A stretch of DNA of 64,000 bases from CAVVKW01 sp963761705. GTDB lineage: Bacteria; Verrucomicrobiota; Verrucomicrobiia; Chthoniobacterales; JAATET01. This document shows, piece by piece, positions 1 to 6,648 of the stretch (positions within the stretch are counted from its first letter, which is position 1; each line of letters opens with the position of its first letter). The notes beneath the pieces were generated by a model. That model was given only the letters and a program-made list of their open reading frames with translations. It was not told the DNA's origin and made no database searches. The DNA is taken from NCBI GenBank assembly GCA_963761705.1, contig CAVXHK010000003.1, positions 644,060 through 708,059 on the forward strand, given 5' to 3'. The position numbers were made by a program, and so were the translations under genes.

Positions 1-276
1 GGCGCCGATGGGTTGGCCGGCGAGCATGTGGGCGCCGTCGAGTTCACCGCTGATGACGCGGTCGAGGAGGACTTTCCAGTTGGCCTGGGCTTCGACTTCG
101 ACGAAGAGGCCTTCGTCTTCGAAGTAGCCGAGCTCCTTGGCGATGACGAGCGGGGCGCAGTCGGTGAGCTTGATGAAGCCGAATTTGAGGTCGGGCTTTT
201 CGGCGTCGATGACTCCGGCTTGAAGCGTGGCGGCGAGGCCGAGTAGGGCGGTGAGGGCGAGTGGTCTGAGGCTCAT
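1..276 (-). CDS. NrtA/CmpA-family nitrate-type ABC transporter substrate-binding protein, N-terminal part (cut by window edge)
   Basis: Only the first 92 codons lie in the window; the gene runs off the left edge. It opens with a hydrophobic signal peptide (MSLRPLALTALLGLAATLQ) and continues with a stretch containing FGFIKLTDCAPLVIAKELG and GELDGAHMLAGQP. These match the NrtA/CmpA/NasS family of nitrate and bicarbonate binding proteins, where the pocket opens with a 'xxDxAPL' segment. It starts 18 bp after the stop of the NasS-like gene upstream, so the two are probably co-transcribed. NrtA proteins normally deliver nitrate or nitrite to an NrtB permease and an NrtC/D ATPase, which would lie beyond the edge. 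The true ligand cannot be read from this fragment. Confidence 0.85.
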   Translation of the reverse strand, partial: MSLRPLALTALLGLAATLQAGVIDAEKPDLKFGFIKLTDCAPLVIAKELGYFEDEGLFVEVEAQANWKVLLDRVISGELDGAHMLAGQPIGA

Positions 277-294
277 GGGCTGGTGTGGGTTGGG

Positions 295-1365
295 TCAGGC
301 GGTGACGAGTTGGTTGCGGGCCGGGCGTTTTGGTTTGGTGAGTTCGGTGAGTTGGAAAGCGTCGAAGCAGAGGCGGCGGGCGGGGGCGTCGAGCTTGAGG
401 GTGCCGGAGTCGGCGAGGGCTTCGATGCACCATTCGGCCCGGTCGCGGGTGGCGGCGTTGGCGTTGCCGCGGTGGAACCGGAGGAAGGGGGTGTCCTCCT
501 CGAGGGTCGCGACTCCGGTGCGGTAGGGGCCGACGAGGGAGTTGAGGAGGACGGGTTCGGGAAGGTGCGGGAACGTGCGGCGGCGGTGCAAAATGCGGGC
601 AACGGCGGGGCGGTCGGCGTCGCAGAAGGCGGCGGCCTCGACGATGGCGGCGCGAAGGGCGCGGTAGGCGTCGGGCTGCCGGGCGCGGGCCGACTCGCGG
701 ACGAGGAGGACTTTCTCCGGGTGGTCGGGCGCGAGACTGGCGCTGGTTTCGATCACCCAACCGTCTCCGTTGATGGCGGCTTCGGAGCTCCAGGGCTCGC
801 CGACGCAGAAGCCCTCGATGAGGCCTTCGCGAAGCTGCTCGCCAACGAGTTGGGGCGGGAGGACGACGATGCGGACGTCGCGGTCGGGGTGGAGTCCGGC
901 GGAGCGGAGCCATTCGCGGAGGAGGAACGGGTGGCTGGAATGCGCGGAGACGACGGCGAAGACCGGACGGCGCGGGGATTCGCTGCGGAAGGTGAGGCGG
1001 AGCGTGCGGGCGTCGCGGACGCCTTTCTGCCAGAGGCGGCGCGAGAGCGTGATGGCGTTGCCTTGCAGATTGAGGACGAGATCGGCGAAGACCGGACAGG
1101 CGGGAGAGTTCCGACCGAGGAGAATGGAGAAGAGGAGGCCGCCGGGGGCGTGGGCGGCGTCGAGCTCGCCGTAGACAATCTTTTCGCGGATGGAGCCCCA
1201 GCCGAGTTCGCTGGAGAGGTGAATGTCGAGCCCGGCGTCGCGGAAGAGTCCGAGCTCGTCGGCGACGATGAGGGGAGCGGCGTCGATGAGGGGGACGTAG
1301 CCGATGCGGAACTCACCGCGGGCGGATGAGTTCAGGTGGACTGGTGTTTTTTGCGCCCTCGGCAT
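295..1365 (-). CDS. NrtA/NasS-like substrate-binding protein without signal peptide
   Basis: About 356 residues of the NrtA/CmpA/NasS fold, with FRIGYVPLIDAAPLIVADELG near the start, GELDAAHAPGG, and GFCVGEPW later. The frame is open up to an ATG at 1458, but that start would sit 2 bp from the divergent LysR start. I prefer the ATG at 1365, which follows a purine-rich GAAGAGAG and leaves room for an operator. Neither version has a signal peptide, unlike the next gene. This resembles NasS, the cytoplasmic nitrate/nitrite sensor of the family (established for NasS-NasT), rather than a transport receptor. No NasT/ANTAR partner is visible. The role as a nitrate sensor is inference. Confidence 0.8.
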   Translation of the reverse strand: MPRAQKTPVHLNSSARGEFRIGYVPLIDAAPLIVADELGLFRDAGLDIHLSSELGWGSIREKIVYGELDAAHAPGGLLFSILLGRNSPACPVFADLVLNLQGNAITLSRRLWQKGVRDARTLRLTFRSESPRRPVFAVVSAHSSHPFLLREWLRSAGLHPDRDVRIVVLPPQLVGEQLREGLIEGFCVGEPWSSEAAINGDGWVIETSASLAPDHPEKVLLVRESARARQPDAYRALRAAIVEAAAFCDADRPAVARILHRRRTFPHLPEPVLLNSLVGPYRTGVATLEEDTPFLRFHRGNANAATRDRAEWCIEALADSGTLKLDAPARRLCFDAFQLTELTKPKRPARNQLVTA

Positions 1366-1443
1366 GCCGCTCTCTTCAGCAGGGGCGGTGCCAGTCGGGG
1401 CGGTTGCGGGGTGTTCACGCGGTGATTGTTTTCGAGAGTAAGC

Positions 1444-1458
1444 ATGAATATCGTTCAT
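1444..1458. promoter_or_regulatory. Inverted repeat, candidate LysR operator (copy 1)
   Basis: ATGAAT-ATC-GTTCAT, a near-perfect 15-bp inverted repeat (one extra flanking C/G pair extends it). It lies between the NasS-like gene and the LysR gene and ends 2 bp before the LysR ATG. The only other copy noticed, ATGAAT-TCT-ATTCAT, is upstream of the porin at 3981-3995. The T-N11-A outline fits LysR binding sites. Its position over the LysR start would suit autorepression. Function is inferred. Confidence 0.5.
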
Positions 1459-1460
1459 GA

Positions 1461-2363
1461 ATGGAGTCGGACCTTGATCTGCGGTTGTTACGGGTATTTG
1501 CGACGCTGGCGCGGCTGGGAAGTTTTACCCGGACGGCGGAGGTGATGAGTGTGACGCAGTCGGCGATCAGCCACGGAATGAAGCGGCTCGAGGATCAGCT
1601 CGGGTGCGCGTTAATCTACAAGAAGGGCAAAATCACGCACCTGACACCGGAGGGGCGGCACTTTTTGGGTCAGGTCCTCCGCATCCTCGACTCTCTGGAC
1701 CGGGCGGCGGAGTCCGTGTCGGGTAACGGGATGGCGGGGGGCAAGTTGAGCGTGATTTTTTCGACCTCGATGGCGCAAACGATTCTCGCGCCGGTGTTGC
1801 GTGAATTTCGCGAATCGTATCCGGACGTGTCGGTGATCGTCCGGCTGGAGGATTCGCCACGGGCGGTGCGGGAGGTGGAGGAGGGGCGGGCGGATCTGGC
1901 GATCGTCGTGGAAGACGCTCTGTCGGCCGGACTGACGGCGCACCGACTCTTCAAGGATCGGCTGGAACTGATGGTTTCGCCGCTGCACCCGTGGACGGCC
2001 AGGAAACGGGTGGTCTCGCGGGACCTGGCGAAGGAGCATTTCCTACTTTATCAGCAGGGCAGCGTGACCTTCCGGCGGGCGGAAGATTTTTTCCTCAAGA
2101 GCGGGGTGCGGTTGCAGTCCTACGTGGAGATTCCGAGCTTCGAGATCATGAAGCAGCTCGCGCGGTTGGGTCTCGGCGTCGCGCTGATGGCACCTTGGGT
2201 GGCGGAGAAGGAATTGGCGGAGGGGTCGCTGGTGGCGCGGGCGACGCCGCGGTTTCAGATCGCCCGCCAGTGGGCGGTGGTGCATCAGGGAAATCGCACG
2301 GTGCGGCAGACGGAGCGGACGTTCATCGGGCTTTGCCGGATGGCCGCGGAGGGGAGGGGGTGA
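1461..2363 (+). CDS. LysR-family transcriptional regulator
   Basis: 300 residues with a canonical N-terminal winged helix-turn-helix (about residues 6-65: LDLRLLRVFATLARLGSF, then VTQSAISHGMKRLEDQLG) and a C-terminal effector-binding domain from about residue 90. The start is fixed by the usual LysR opening 'DLRLLRVF'. No ribosome-binding site is visible before the ATG, which sits just after an inverted repeat, so the mRNA may be leaderless or the repeat may act as an autoregulatory operator. It is divergent from the NrtA-like genes, the classical LysR arrangement, so it probably controls them. The porin with a matching repeat upstream may also be a target. The effector is unknown. Confidence 0.93.
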   Translation: MESDLDLRLLRVFATLARLGSFTRTAEVMSVTQSAISHGMKRLEDQLGCALIYKKGKITHLTPEGRHFLGQVLRILDSLDRAAESVSGNGMAGGKLSVIFSTSMAQTILAPVLREFRESYPDVSVIVRLEDSPRAVREVEEGRADLAIVVEDALSAGLTAHRLFKDRLELMVSPLHPWTARKRVVSRDLAKEHFLLYQQGSVTFRRAEDFFLKSGVRLQSYVEIPSFEIMKQLARLGLGVALMAPWVAEKELAEGSLVARATPRFQIARQWAVVHQGNRTVRQTERTFIGLCRMAAEGRG

Positions 2364-2367
2364 TTTT

Positions 2368-2409
2368 ATTTATGATTTATGATTTATGATTTATGATTTA
2401 TGATTTGTG
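2368..2409. repeat. 7-bp tandem repeat (ATTTATG)n
   Basis: Five perfect ATTTATG units (2368-2402) followed by one variant ATTTGTG. It begins 5 bp after the LysR stop codon and is strikingly AT-rich in a GC-rich window. It lies between the converging ends of the LysR and porin genes. It is a simple sequence array that could vary in copy number; no function is evident. Confidence 0.9.
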
Positions 2410-2464
2410 GGCGCGAGGAAGCGGCGTCCTGGTGGGGACGCCGCTTTTCGGGGGCCGGGAGGCG

Positions 2465-3844
2465 TTAGAAGTTCACTTTGGCGCTGACGCCGAGGATGTT
2501 GGCGTTGTGGATTTCGCCGGTGGCGCTGGGTCGGATGATGTATTGCCAGAACGGCTGGATGTAGACGAATTTGTTCACGGCGAACCGGTAGTCGACCTCA
2601 ATGACGGCTTCGTAGGTTTTCTGGATCTGGAGACCGGCGTCCTGGCGGGCCTGGATGCGGTCGTAGCTGAACTGGCCATACATGAAGGCGGCGCCGATGC
2701 TGTCGTCGTCGCGACCCGGGAACGGTCCCTTGTAGAGGAGGCCGGTGTGGAAGTAGAACGGTAGGAGGTTGTTATACTTCGGTGCGAAGTTGACGAAGTT
2801 GATCAGGTAGAGGCCCTGCGGGCTGAACTCGGGCTTGACCGGATCGACGGGCGTCTTGAACGACTTCTCGCTGGTGGAGCTTTTGCCATCGGACGGGCCC
2901 TTGGCATAGACGGGTTCAGGCTGCGGTGACGATTCTCGGAAGAGCATCTGGTCGGCCTGGAAGTAGAACGTGTTGCGCTCGTCGTAGGAGGCCCCGTTGA
3001 ACGACGTGTTGTCCTCGCCGTAGTAGATGGCTCCGGCGACGTATTTGCCGGGGAGCTTGTCCTCGCCGAATTTCGGGGTCAGGCCGGCTTCGACGAGTCC
3101 GTAGAGGCCGTTGCTCTCCGGCGGGTTCGCGCCCTCGAAGTAGAGGCCGTGATTGTCGGTGCTGGAGCCGCCGGGGACGGCGAGGTAGAGGCCGCCTTGG
3201 ACGTAGAAGAGGTCGCTCGGCTTGACGTTGAGGAAGCCGCCCCAGGATTCGTAGGCGCCGTTGAACGGGATGCCGTTGGCTCCGATGCCCTTGATCTGGA
3301 AGATCGAGTTGTTGGTGAAGAACTTCGAATCCGGTTGGACGGCGAAGTGGAGCATCGGATTCTGCCAACCGCCCGAAAGGGTGAAGAGGTTGTTCGGCCC
3401 GATGAGGTCGCCCGAGGCCCACGTGAAGTAGAACGGCATGAGGCGAAACTGCTTGCCGGCCTGCGTGTGCGACGGGTTGAAGATCGGGGACGCGCCGACG
3501 TATTCGTTCGCGTCGGTGCCGTCGCGGTAACGGACGGACCCGGTGAGCGAAAGGCCGGGAATGTTGGCGAGCTTCTCGAGGTCGAGGTTGGCGAAGAGCC
3601 AGACTTCTTCGTCGAAGGCACCGCGCTGATCGAGCCCGCCGCCGGTGATGCCGTAGAACGTGCCCTGCCACCAGCCGAAGATTTTGACGCCATGGTCTTC
3701 GAGCGTCGGGCGGAGGCCGAGCCATTCGCCGGTCGCGGATTTGCCCTCCCAGTATTCGCCGAGGCTGGACTGCGCCGAGGCGGGCGCGAGTGCGGCGGTC
3801 ACGAGGGCGACCGCGAGGATGAAGGTGCGGGTGAGGTATTTCAT
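2465..3844 (-). CDS. OprB-family (carbohydrate-selective type) outer-membrane porin
   Basis: 459 residues. A signal peptide (MKYLTRTFILAVALVTAALA, cleaved after about APASAQ) is followed by features of the OprB family: GEWLGLRPTLEDHGV near the start, WLFANLDLEKL, many alternating aromatic/hydrophobic strands, and a C-terminal Phe (ILGVSAKVNF), the usual outer-membrane insertion signal. OprB porins are described for sugars, but members elsewhere serve other small solutes. The neighbours are NrtA-type transport genes, and the gene shares an inverted repeat with the LysR promoter (3981-3995), so it may admit nitrate or another anion. That is inference. Confidence 0.9.
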   Translation of the reverse strand: MKYLTRTFILAVALVTAALAPASAQSSLGEYWEGKSATGEWLGLRPTLEDHGVKIFGWWQGTFYGITGGGLDQRGAFDEEVWLFANLDLEKLANIPGLSLTGSVRYRDGTDANEYVGASPIFNPSHTQAGKQFRLMPFYFTWASGDLIGPNNLFTLSGGWQNPMLHFAVQPDSKFFTNNSIFQIKGIGANGIPFNGAYESWGGFLNVKPSDLFYVQGGLYLAVPGGSSTDNHGLYFEGANPPESNGLYGLVEAGLTPKFGEDKLPGKYVAGAIYYGEDNTSFNGASYDERNTFYFQADQMLFRESSPQPEPVYAKGPSDGKSSTSEKSFKTPVDPVKPEFSPQGLYLINFVNFAPKYNNLLPFYFHTGLLYKGPFPGRDDDSIGAAFMYGQFSYDRIQARQDAGLQIQKTYEAVIEVDYRFAVNKFVYIQPFWQYIIRPSATGEIHNANILGVSAKVNF

Positions 3845-3847
3845 GCG

Positions 3848-3880
3848 TTGGGTTGGTTGGGTTGGGTGAGTTGGGTTGGA
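3848..3880. repeat. Short TTGGG/TTGG tandem array in the porin leader
   Basis: Imperfect tandem repeats of TTGGG and TTGG directly upstream of the porin start. On the porin mRNA this reads as a CCCAA-rich, G-poor leader ending at the ATG, with no Shine-Dalgarno-like sequence. Similar short arrays end other genes in this window (2368-2409). Confidence 0.75.
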
Positions 3881-3980
3881 CGGCGCTTCGGATTGACGTC
3901 GCTGATCGATGGAGTGAGCAGAGCGAGCGCCGAGAGGAAGATGTGGGCCGGTAATCTTGGGAAATATCCTTCTGTAGTTG

Positions 3981-3995
3981 ATGAATTCTATTCAT
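3981..3995. promoter_or_regulatory. Inverted repeat, candidate LysR operator (copy 2)
   Basis: ATGAAT-TCT-ATTCAT is a perfect 15-bp inverted repeat about 137 bp upstream of the porin ATG. It has the same half-sites and spacing as the repeat at 1444-1458. The pairing suggests one regulator, most simply the adjacent LysR protein, acting on both promoters. Not tested. Confidence 0.5.
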
Positions 3996-4288
3996 GGTAA
4001 CGCTTGAAACCATGTCGGCGCATCCCAGGTCGGGCCGGGGTCCTGTGGAAGGCGCGAGTTTTGGCCGGTCAGCGCTGAAGTGACCGGGAGTTTCGAGGAT
4101 GGCCTCCGGGATCGGTGGTGGCTGATCAGCTACTGGTCAAGAACGCGGAGTCACCCCTGGGCAGCGTTCGACGGGGTCATCGCCCAAGCCTCTCGTAGCT
4201 CCGCCGTTGCAGGCTGCTCTTCTTTGCTTCCGCCCCGACCGGGAACATGTGAATGGCAAACGGTGGAACCCGCGGGTAGGGTGCGCGG
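3996..4288. other. Non-coding stretch between porin promoter and DoxX gene
   Basis: Together with 3845-3995 this forms a 444-bp gap. Beyond the porin leader repeats and the inverted repeat I see no RNA gene or convincing ORF. The reading frames crossing it are Pro/Arg-rich frames typical of high-GC background. Confidence 0.6.
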
Positions 4289-4675
4289 ATGGTTCGGCGG
4301 ATTTTGCGGTGGGTTCTGGGGTTGGCTTTTGTTGCGGCGGGAGTGGGACACTTCGTGGATCCGGGGACCTACGTGGCGATGGTGCCGGGCTGGATTCCCT
4401 GGGCGGGGGCGGCGGTGTTCTGGAGCGGGGTGGCGGAGGTCGCCGGGGGAATTGGGGTGTTGGTGCCGCGACTGCGAAGGGTGGCGGGCTGGGGATTGAT
4501 CGCGCTGTTGGTGGCGGTCTTCCCGGCGAACGTGGACGCGGCGCTGCACGGGATGGAACTCTTCGGCGGGCCGGTGCCGACGTGGGTGTTGTGGGCGCGG
4601 CTCCCGGTGCAGGGGGTGTTCGTCGCGTGGGTGTGGTGGACGTGTTTGCGGCGACCGGCGCGGGGTGCGGTCTGA
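4289..4675 (+). CDS. DoxX-like small integral membrane protein
   Basis: 128 residues with four hydrophobic segments (about 4-22, 34-58, 66-84, 98-118) and the family pattern of a short N-terminal helix followed by AGVGHFVDPGTYVAMVPG and 'VAEVAGGIGVLVPRLRRVAGWGL'. This matches DoxX/DoxD-like proteins of the cytoplasmic membrane. The biochemical role of most single-gene DoxX proteins is unsettled. It stands alone, ending 7 bp before the converging small gene at 4682-4900. Confidence 0.85.
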   Translation: MVRRILRWVLGLAFVAAGVGHFVDPGTYVAMVPGWIPWAGAAVFWSGVAEVAGGIGVLVPRLRRVAGWGLIALLVAVFPANVDAALHGMELFGGPVPTWVLWARLPVQGVFVAWVWWTCLRRPARGAV

Positions 4676-4681
4676 CGAGCG

Positions 4682-4900
4682 TTAGTGGGTCACCGGGGCG
4701 GAGGTTTGCTCGAGCACCTTTTCGAGGTCGGTCCATTCGAGGTGGCCGGTCGCGACGTCGCGCACCCGCTCGCCGCCCAGAGCGCGGAGGAGTGGGACTT
4801 CGCTCTCGGGGAGGAGCGTGTGGCCGTCGGGGCGGTGGAGGTGACGGGTTCGGCTTTCGCGGGGGCGGGCGGGACGTGGCGCGGAGGGGACGACCGTCAT
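4682..4900 (-). CDS. Small hypothetical protein (72 aa)
   Basis: I do not recognise a family. The frame shows strong G/C preference at third codon positions, as in confirmed neighbours. The C-terminal half has ordinary composition (LLPESEVPLLRALGGE, then HLEWTDLEKVLEQ) unlike the Pro/Arg-rich shadow frames. The open frame continues upstream through the 21-bp repeats to 5218, but that part is low complexity, so I start at the ATG at 4900. AAGGA is adjacent but too close to be a good ribosome-binding site. It could instead be a decayed gene tail. Confidence 0.45.
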   Translation of the reverse strand: MTVVPSAPRPARPRESRTRHLHRPDGHTLLPESEVPLLRALGGERVRDVATGHLEWTDLEKVLEQTSAPVTH

Positions 4901-5012
4901 TCCTTCGCAAACCCTGCAAACACGCGGAGTGACCGGATTGGCTTGGGGGATTCCCCGATGGCTAGAGGGTGGTCGCGCCCGAGTAGCGGACCTGACCGCT
5001 GGCGATGGTGGG

Positions 5013-5117
5013 ATGACGGCTGGGTTAGCGGCGATGACCGCCGGGTCGAACGGGATGACCGCCAAGTTTGGCGGGATGACCGCCGGGATTAGGATGATGA
5101 CCGCGAAGTTTGCCGTG
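5013..5117. repeat. Five 21-bp imperfect tandem repeats
   Basis: Five consecutive 21-bp units, each carrying ATGACCGCC or a close variant. Because the unit is a multiple of three, both strands stay open: the plus strand would encode heptads MTAGLAA, MTAGSNG, MTAKFGG, MTAGIRM, MTAKFAV, and the minus strand PAVI-type heptads. It sits in the 340-bp gap between two small genes. No start context supports translation of the plus-strand frame (4929-5225). I regard it as a non-coding array, or a decayed coding one. Confidence 0.8.
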
Positions 5118-5240
5118 GGGACGCTCGGACTTGGGTCGAGTCCGGTGGCGGTCGGGGTCGGCGACAATCGTGACGGTCGGATCGACGGCGACGTCGAAAT
5201 GACTCGCTTCGCAAACACTCGTTAGGCTAAATATACTGCC

Positions 5241-5924
5241 ATGAACGAAATCTCTCCCGCCGTCGCGAAGACCCGCCAGAAACGAGCCGAGCAGGATCAG
5301 GCCATGGCCAACGACATCAGCGCGGCGCTGGCCACGCTGCAGACCCTGCGCGACGACGGAGAGGTGTCGGCGGTCCTGGCCGAGCGTGGCTACGACGGGG
5401 CGGCGGCGGACGAGGCGATCGCGACGCTTCACGAACCCGCGCAGGCCGCCTACGAGGCCCGCGCGGCGGCGATGGCGAAGGCGGACGGCACTCAGGATCT
5501 GCTCGACGCCGCGGCCGTCACCGAGCGCAAGGACTTCGCCGATTACCGCGAGACGGCGCGGGCGGTCTTCCCCGCGTCCGACGCGAAGGTGGCGCTGGGG
5601 CTGAACGGCCGGACGCCGCCCGATCTGCAGAAATTTCTCACCGCCGCCAAGGCGTCCTACGCCGCGGGGAAGAAGGCACCCTATGCCGAGAAGCTCGCGA
5701 GGCGGGGCTACACGGCGGCCCGGATCGACGCGGAACTCGCGGGGATCAAGCTCGTGGGCGATCTCTCGTCGGCGGCGGCCAGCGCGGCGGGCGCGGCCAA
5801 GAAAGCGACCGCCGACCGGGACGTGGCGTTCAAAGCTCTCAAGGCTTGGATGGGCGAATTCCGCCGGATCGCCAAGCGGGCGCTGCGCGAGCGCGGCGAC
5901 CTGCTCACCAAGCTTGGGCTGTAG
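5241..5924 (+). CDS. Hypothetical Ala-rich helical protein with an internal motif duplication
   Basis: 227 residues, strongly alpha-helical and Ala/Lys/Asp-rich, with no signal peptide or membrane segment. I do not recognise a named family. Two segments resemble each other: ERGYDGAAADEAIATL (about residues 47-62) and RRGYTAARIDAELAGI (about 154-169), each of the form RGY-x-A-x(3)-D-x(2)-[IL]-A. This suggests an ancient duplication of a helical unit. The ATG follows an AT-rich stretch (GGCTAAATATACTGCC) that stands out from its surroundings and may hold the promoter. It is flanked by repeats on both sides. Confidence 0.75.
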   Translation: MNEISPAVAKTRQKRAEQDQAMANDISAALATLQTLRDDGEVSAVLAERGYDGAAADEAIATLHEPAQAAYEARAAAMAKADGTQDLLDAAAVTERKDFADYRETARAVFPASDAKVALGLNGRTPPDLQKFLTAAKASYAAGKKAPYAEKLARRGYTAARIDAELAGIKLVGDLSSAAASAAGAAKKATADRDVAFKALKAWMGEFRRIAKRALRERGDLLTKLGL

Positions 5925-5984
5925 GGGGTTCCGGTCGCGCGGGGGCGCGTGGCGGGTTGCCAGTCGGGGCTGCGCGCGGGGGAA

Positions 5985-6156
5985 AACAGCCATCCTGGCT
6001 GTTGGCGCGGGCATCTTGCGCGGGCTTCGACCGACGGTTTGTGCGGTCGCCGGAGGTGGGGCGGGCGCGGCAGGTTGGGCGGAGTCGGGGATCGGGAGTT
6101 TGGTCGGCAGGCGTTCCGCCGGGCAGGATGCCCGGCGGGACAGGCAGGATGCCTGT
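5985..6156. repeat. Cluster of three palindromes with a GGA (or TCC) triloop
   Basis: Three hairpins: 5985-6003 (AACAGCC-ATCCT-GGCTGTT), 6116-6138 (CCGCCGGGC arm, AGGAT centre) and 6140-6156 (ACAGGC-AGGAT-GCCTGT). In each the outer two bases of the five-base centre also pair, leaving a GGA triloop (TCC when inverted). Related hairpins occur at 6597-6638, 22355-22373 and 43843-43861. They resemble REP-type dispersed palindromes. One could also serve as a terminator, but no T-run is conserved. Confidence 0.75.
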
Positions 6157-6157
6157 T

Positions 6158-6517
6158 TTACCCGAGGACGCCGCCGAGTAGCCAAGAGGTGGCGGTGCTG
6201 ACGACGGAAATGATGAGCGCGCCGAGGAGGGCGTTGCCGAAACCTTTGATCGTAAGGTGGTCGGTGAGGGCGTCGGTGAGCTTGAGCAGGATGGCGTTGA
6301 TGATCCAACGGGTGATGAAGGCGAGGAGCCAGGCGATGCCCAGCGTCGCGATGGCGAAGACGGCAAAGAGGAGCCAACCGAGGAGGGCATTGAGGAGGCC
6401 GAAGATGGCGGCGACCAGGATGGCGCTGGCGAAATTTTTGACCTGAAAGCCCGGGAGGATGAGGGCGGTGACGTAGACGGCGATGGAGGTGATGAGCCAA
6501 GTGATGAGGAGCGACAT
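6158..6517 (-). CDS. Phage-holin-4-type (YvlD-like) small membrane protein
   Basis: 119 residues with four hydrophobic helices (about 3-20, 28-44, 46-76, 95-118). It has the family pattern ITSIAVYVTALILPGFQVKN, FGLLNALLG and 'TDALTDHLTIKGFGNALLGA'. It belongs to the 'phage holin family 4 superfamily IV' / YvlD group, a chromosomal membrane protein of unknown function despite the name. No lysis genes are nearby, so phage origin is unlikely. The start ATG at 6517 is the first that leaves the protein with the normal helix; the longer frame upstream is Arg-rich and not coding. Confidence 0.85.
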   Translation of the reverse strand: MSLLITWLITSIAVYVTALILPGFQVKNFASAILVAAIFGLLNALLGWLLFAVFAIATLGIAWLLAFITRWIINAILLKLTDALTDHLTIKGFGNALLGALIISVVSTATSWLLGGVLG

Positions 6518-6596
6518 GGTGGTTTTTTTACGGTGGATCGGTCGGCGGGGGCAAGGTGGATGGTTCGGCTCTCTCGCTTCGCTCGAATTGCCGGGT

Positions 6597-6638
6597 GATG
6601 CGGCGGGACGCCGCATCCCGCACGCGAGGACGCGTGCG
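6597..6638. repeat. Two adjacent GGA-triloop palindromes
   Basis: GATGCGGCG-GGA-CGCCGCATC (6597-6617) and CGCACGCG-AGGA-CGCGTGCG (6619-6638), lying between lepA and the holin-like gene, about 10 bp beyond the lepA stop. The second is nearly identical to 43843-43861, 37 kb away, so this is a dispersed repeat family. Being downstream of lepA it may also terminate transcription or protect the 3' end. Confidence 0.8.
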
Positions 6639-6648
6639 CTCCCCGGAC

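Noticed and set aside
4137..4919. Long minus-strand frame opposite the DoxX gene
   Set aside because: Pro/Arg-rich throughout; the plus-strand DoxX pattern is clear.
6158..6517. Holin-type protein as evidence for a prophage
   Set aside because: The family is widespread on chromosomes, and no endolysin, portal or tail gene is nearby.
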